From Acidobacteriota bacterium (lineage in GTDB: Bacteria; Acidobacteriota; Terriglobia; Terriglobales; Acidobacteriaceae): DNA of 62,165 nt. The notes under the pieces were generated by a model. It was given only the letters and a program-made list of their open reading frames with translations, did no database searches and was not told the origin of the DNA. The stretch is taken from the NCBI GenBank assembly GCA_028876395.1, contig JAGWRX010000038.1:1-62165 (forward strand), read 5' to 3'. Below are positions 62,077 to 62,165 of the stretch, in pieces. Positions within the stretch are counted from its first letter, which is position 1. Every line of letters begins with the position of its first letter. A program made the position numbers and the translations under genes.

Positions 62077-62165
62077 CTGCGCGCTGCTTGCCCAGCCTGC
62101 CCAGGTGCGTCCACCCGAATCCGTCCGCATACTTGAGTCCATAGCCCAGCAGCCGGTCCACGCCA
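62051..62165 (-). CDS. C-terminal end of a DUF4260-like membrane protein, cut by the window edge
   Basis: Only the last 37 residues are present: GVDRLLGYGLKYADGFG, then WTHLGRLGKQ and a short tail to a TAG at 62053-62051. The pattern 'LDR-LGYGLKY--GF--THLGRIG' is how DUF4260 proteins end, from memory of that family. The frame overlaps the ICMT-like gene tail to tail by 26 nt. Identification rests on a short segment. Confidence 0.55.
   Translation of the reverse strand, partial: GVDRLLGYGLKYADGFGWTHLGRLGKQRAAIPLTQGR

Overview
The window is high-GC, gene-dense DNA that looks like the chromosome of a Terriglobia-type Acidobacteriota (Acidobacteriaceae). The signs are a very large Oar-like TonB-dependent receptor with an N-terminal carboxypeptidase-regulatory-like domain, a secreted protein with the 'SLPEAP' segment common in that group, many secreted glycoside hydrolases with paired sugar permeases, and frequent GTG/TTG starts. 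I see no tRNA, rRNA, CRISPR array, transposase or phage gene. The assignment rests on gene style, not on a marker gene. Both window ends cut genes: cydB on the left and a DUF4260-like gene on the right.

Layout. 1-4.2 kb: cytochrome bd oxidase (cydAB) divergent from protoporphyrinogen oxidase. 4.3-8.4 kb: methyltransferase, CocE-type hydrolase, MbfA-like ferritin/VIT1 iron exporter. 8.7-16 kb: sugar MFS permease, conserved secreted protein, GH8 xylanase/glucanase, arylsulfotransferase-like lipoprotein, anchored hypothetical. 16.1-24.1 kb: probable beta-1,2-glucan locus (PF10091/GH144-like hydrolase, ABC exporter, 1500-residue GT84 synthase with the cyclisation-type domain but no GH94 domain). 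24.2-32.3 kb: nitric-oxide defence island (AhbD/NirJ-like radical SAM, Crp/Fnr regulator, quinol NO reductase, cupin, DUF488, hemerythrin, RIC repair protein, NnrS). 32.4-36.7 kb: FucP-type permease divergent from a GH3 with PA14 insert. 36.9-40.2 kb: OmpA-like lipoprotein and amtB-glnK. 40.5-43.7 kb: secreted esterase and a sugar porter with a long extra loop. 43.7-50.5 kb: D-amino-acid module (cutC, D-serine-dehydratase-like enzyme, D-aminoacylase, RidA, DsdX/GntP permease) followed by a lactonase. 50.5-56 kb: GH20 and GH35 pair, mnmE. 56.4-62.2 kb: TonB-dependent receptor, serine hydrolase, ICMT-like protein, DUF4260 fragment.

The main unexpected signal is regulatory. A 14-bp element (GTGAC, 4 nt, GTCGC-like) occurs four times between 25.3 and 30.2 kb, always in a promoter region of the NO island. 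At three units it lies about 41-47 nt upstream of the predicted transcription start, the classic activator position of Crp/Fnr proteins. At the regulator's own leaderless promoter it lies only about 24 nt upstream, which suggests autorepression. The regulator's recognition helix carries the R-E-x-x-x-R signature of GTGA-binding Crp proteins. A perfect GTGA-N6-TCAC site also sits between cydA and the haem gene 22 kb away. Together this predicts one regulon joining NO reduction, Fe-S/di-iron repair, haem-related radical SAM chemistry and an NO-tolerant oxidase. The second candidate system is the GH94-less beta-1,2-glucan synthase with its own exporter and hydrolase.
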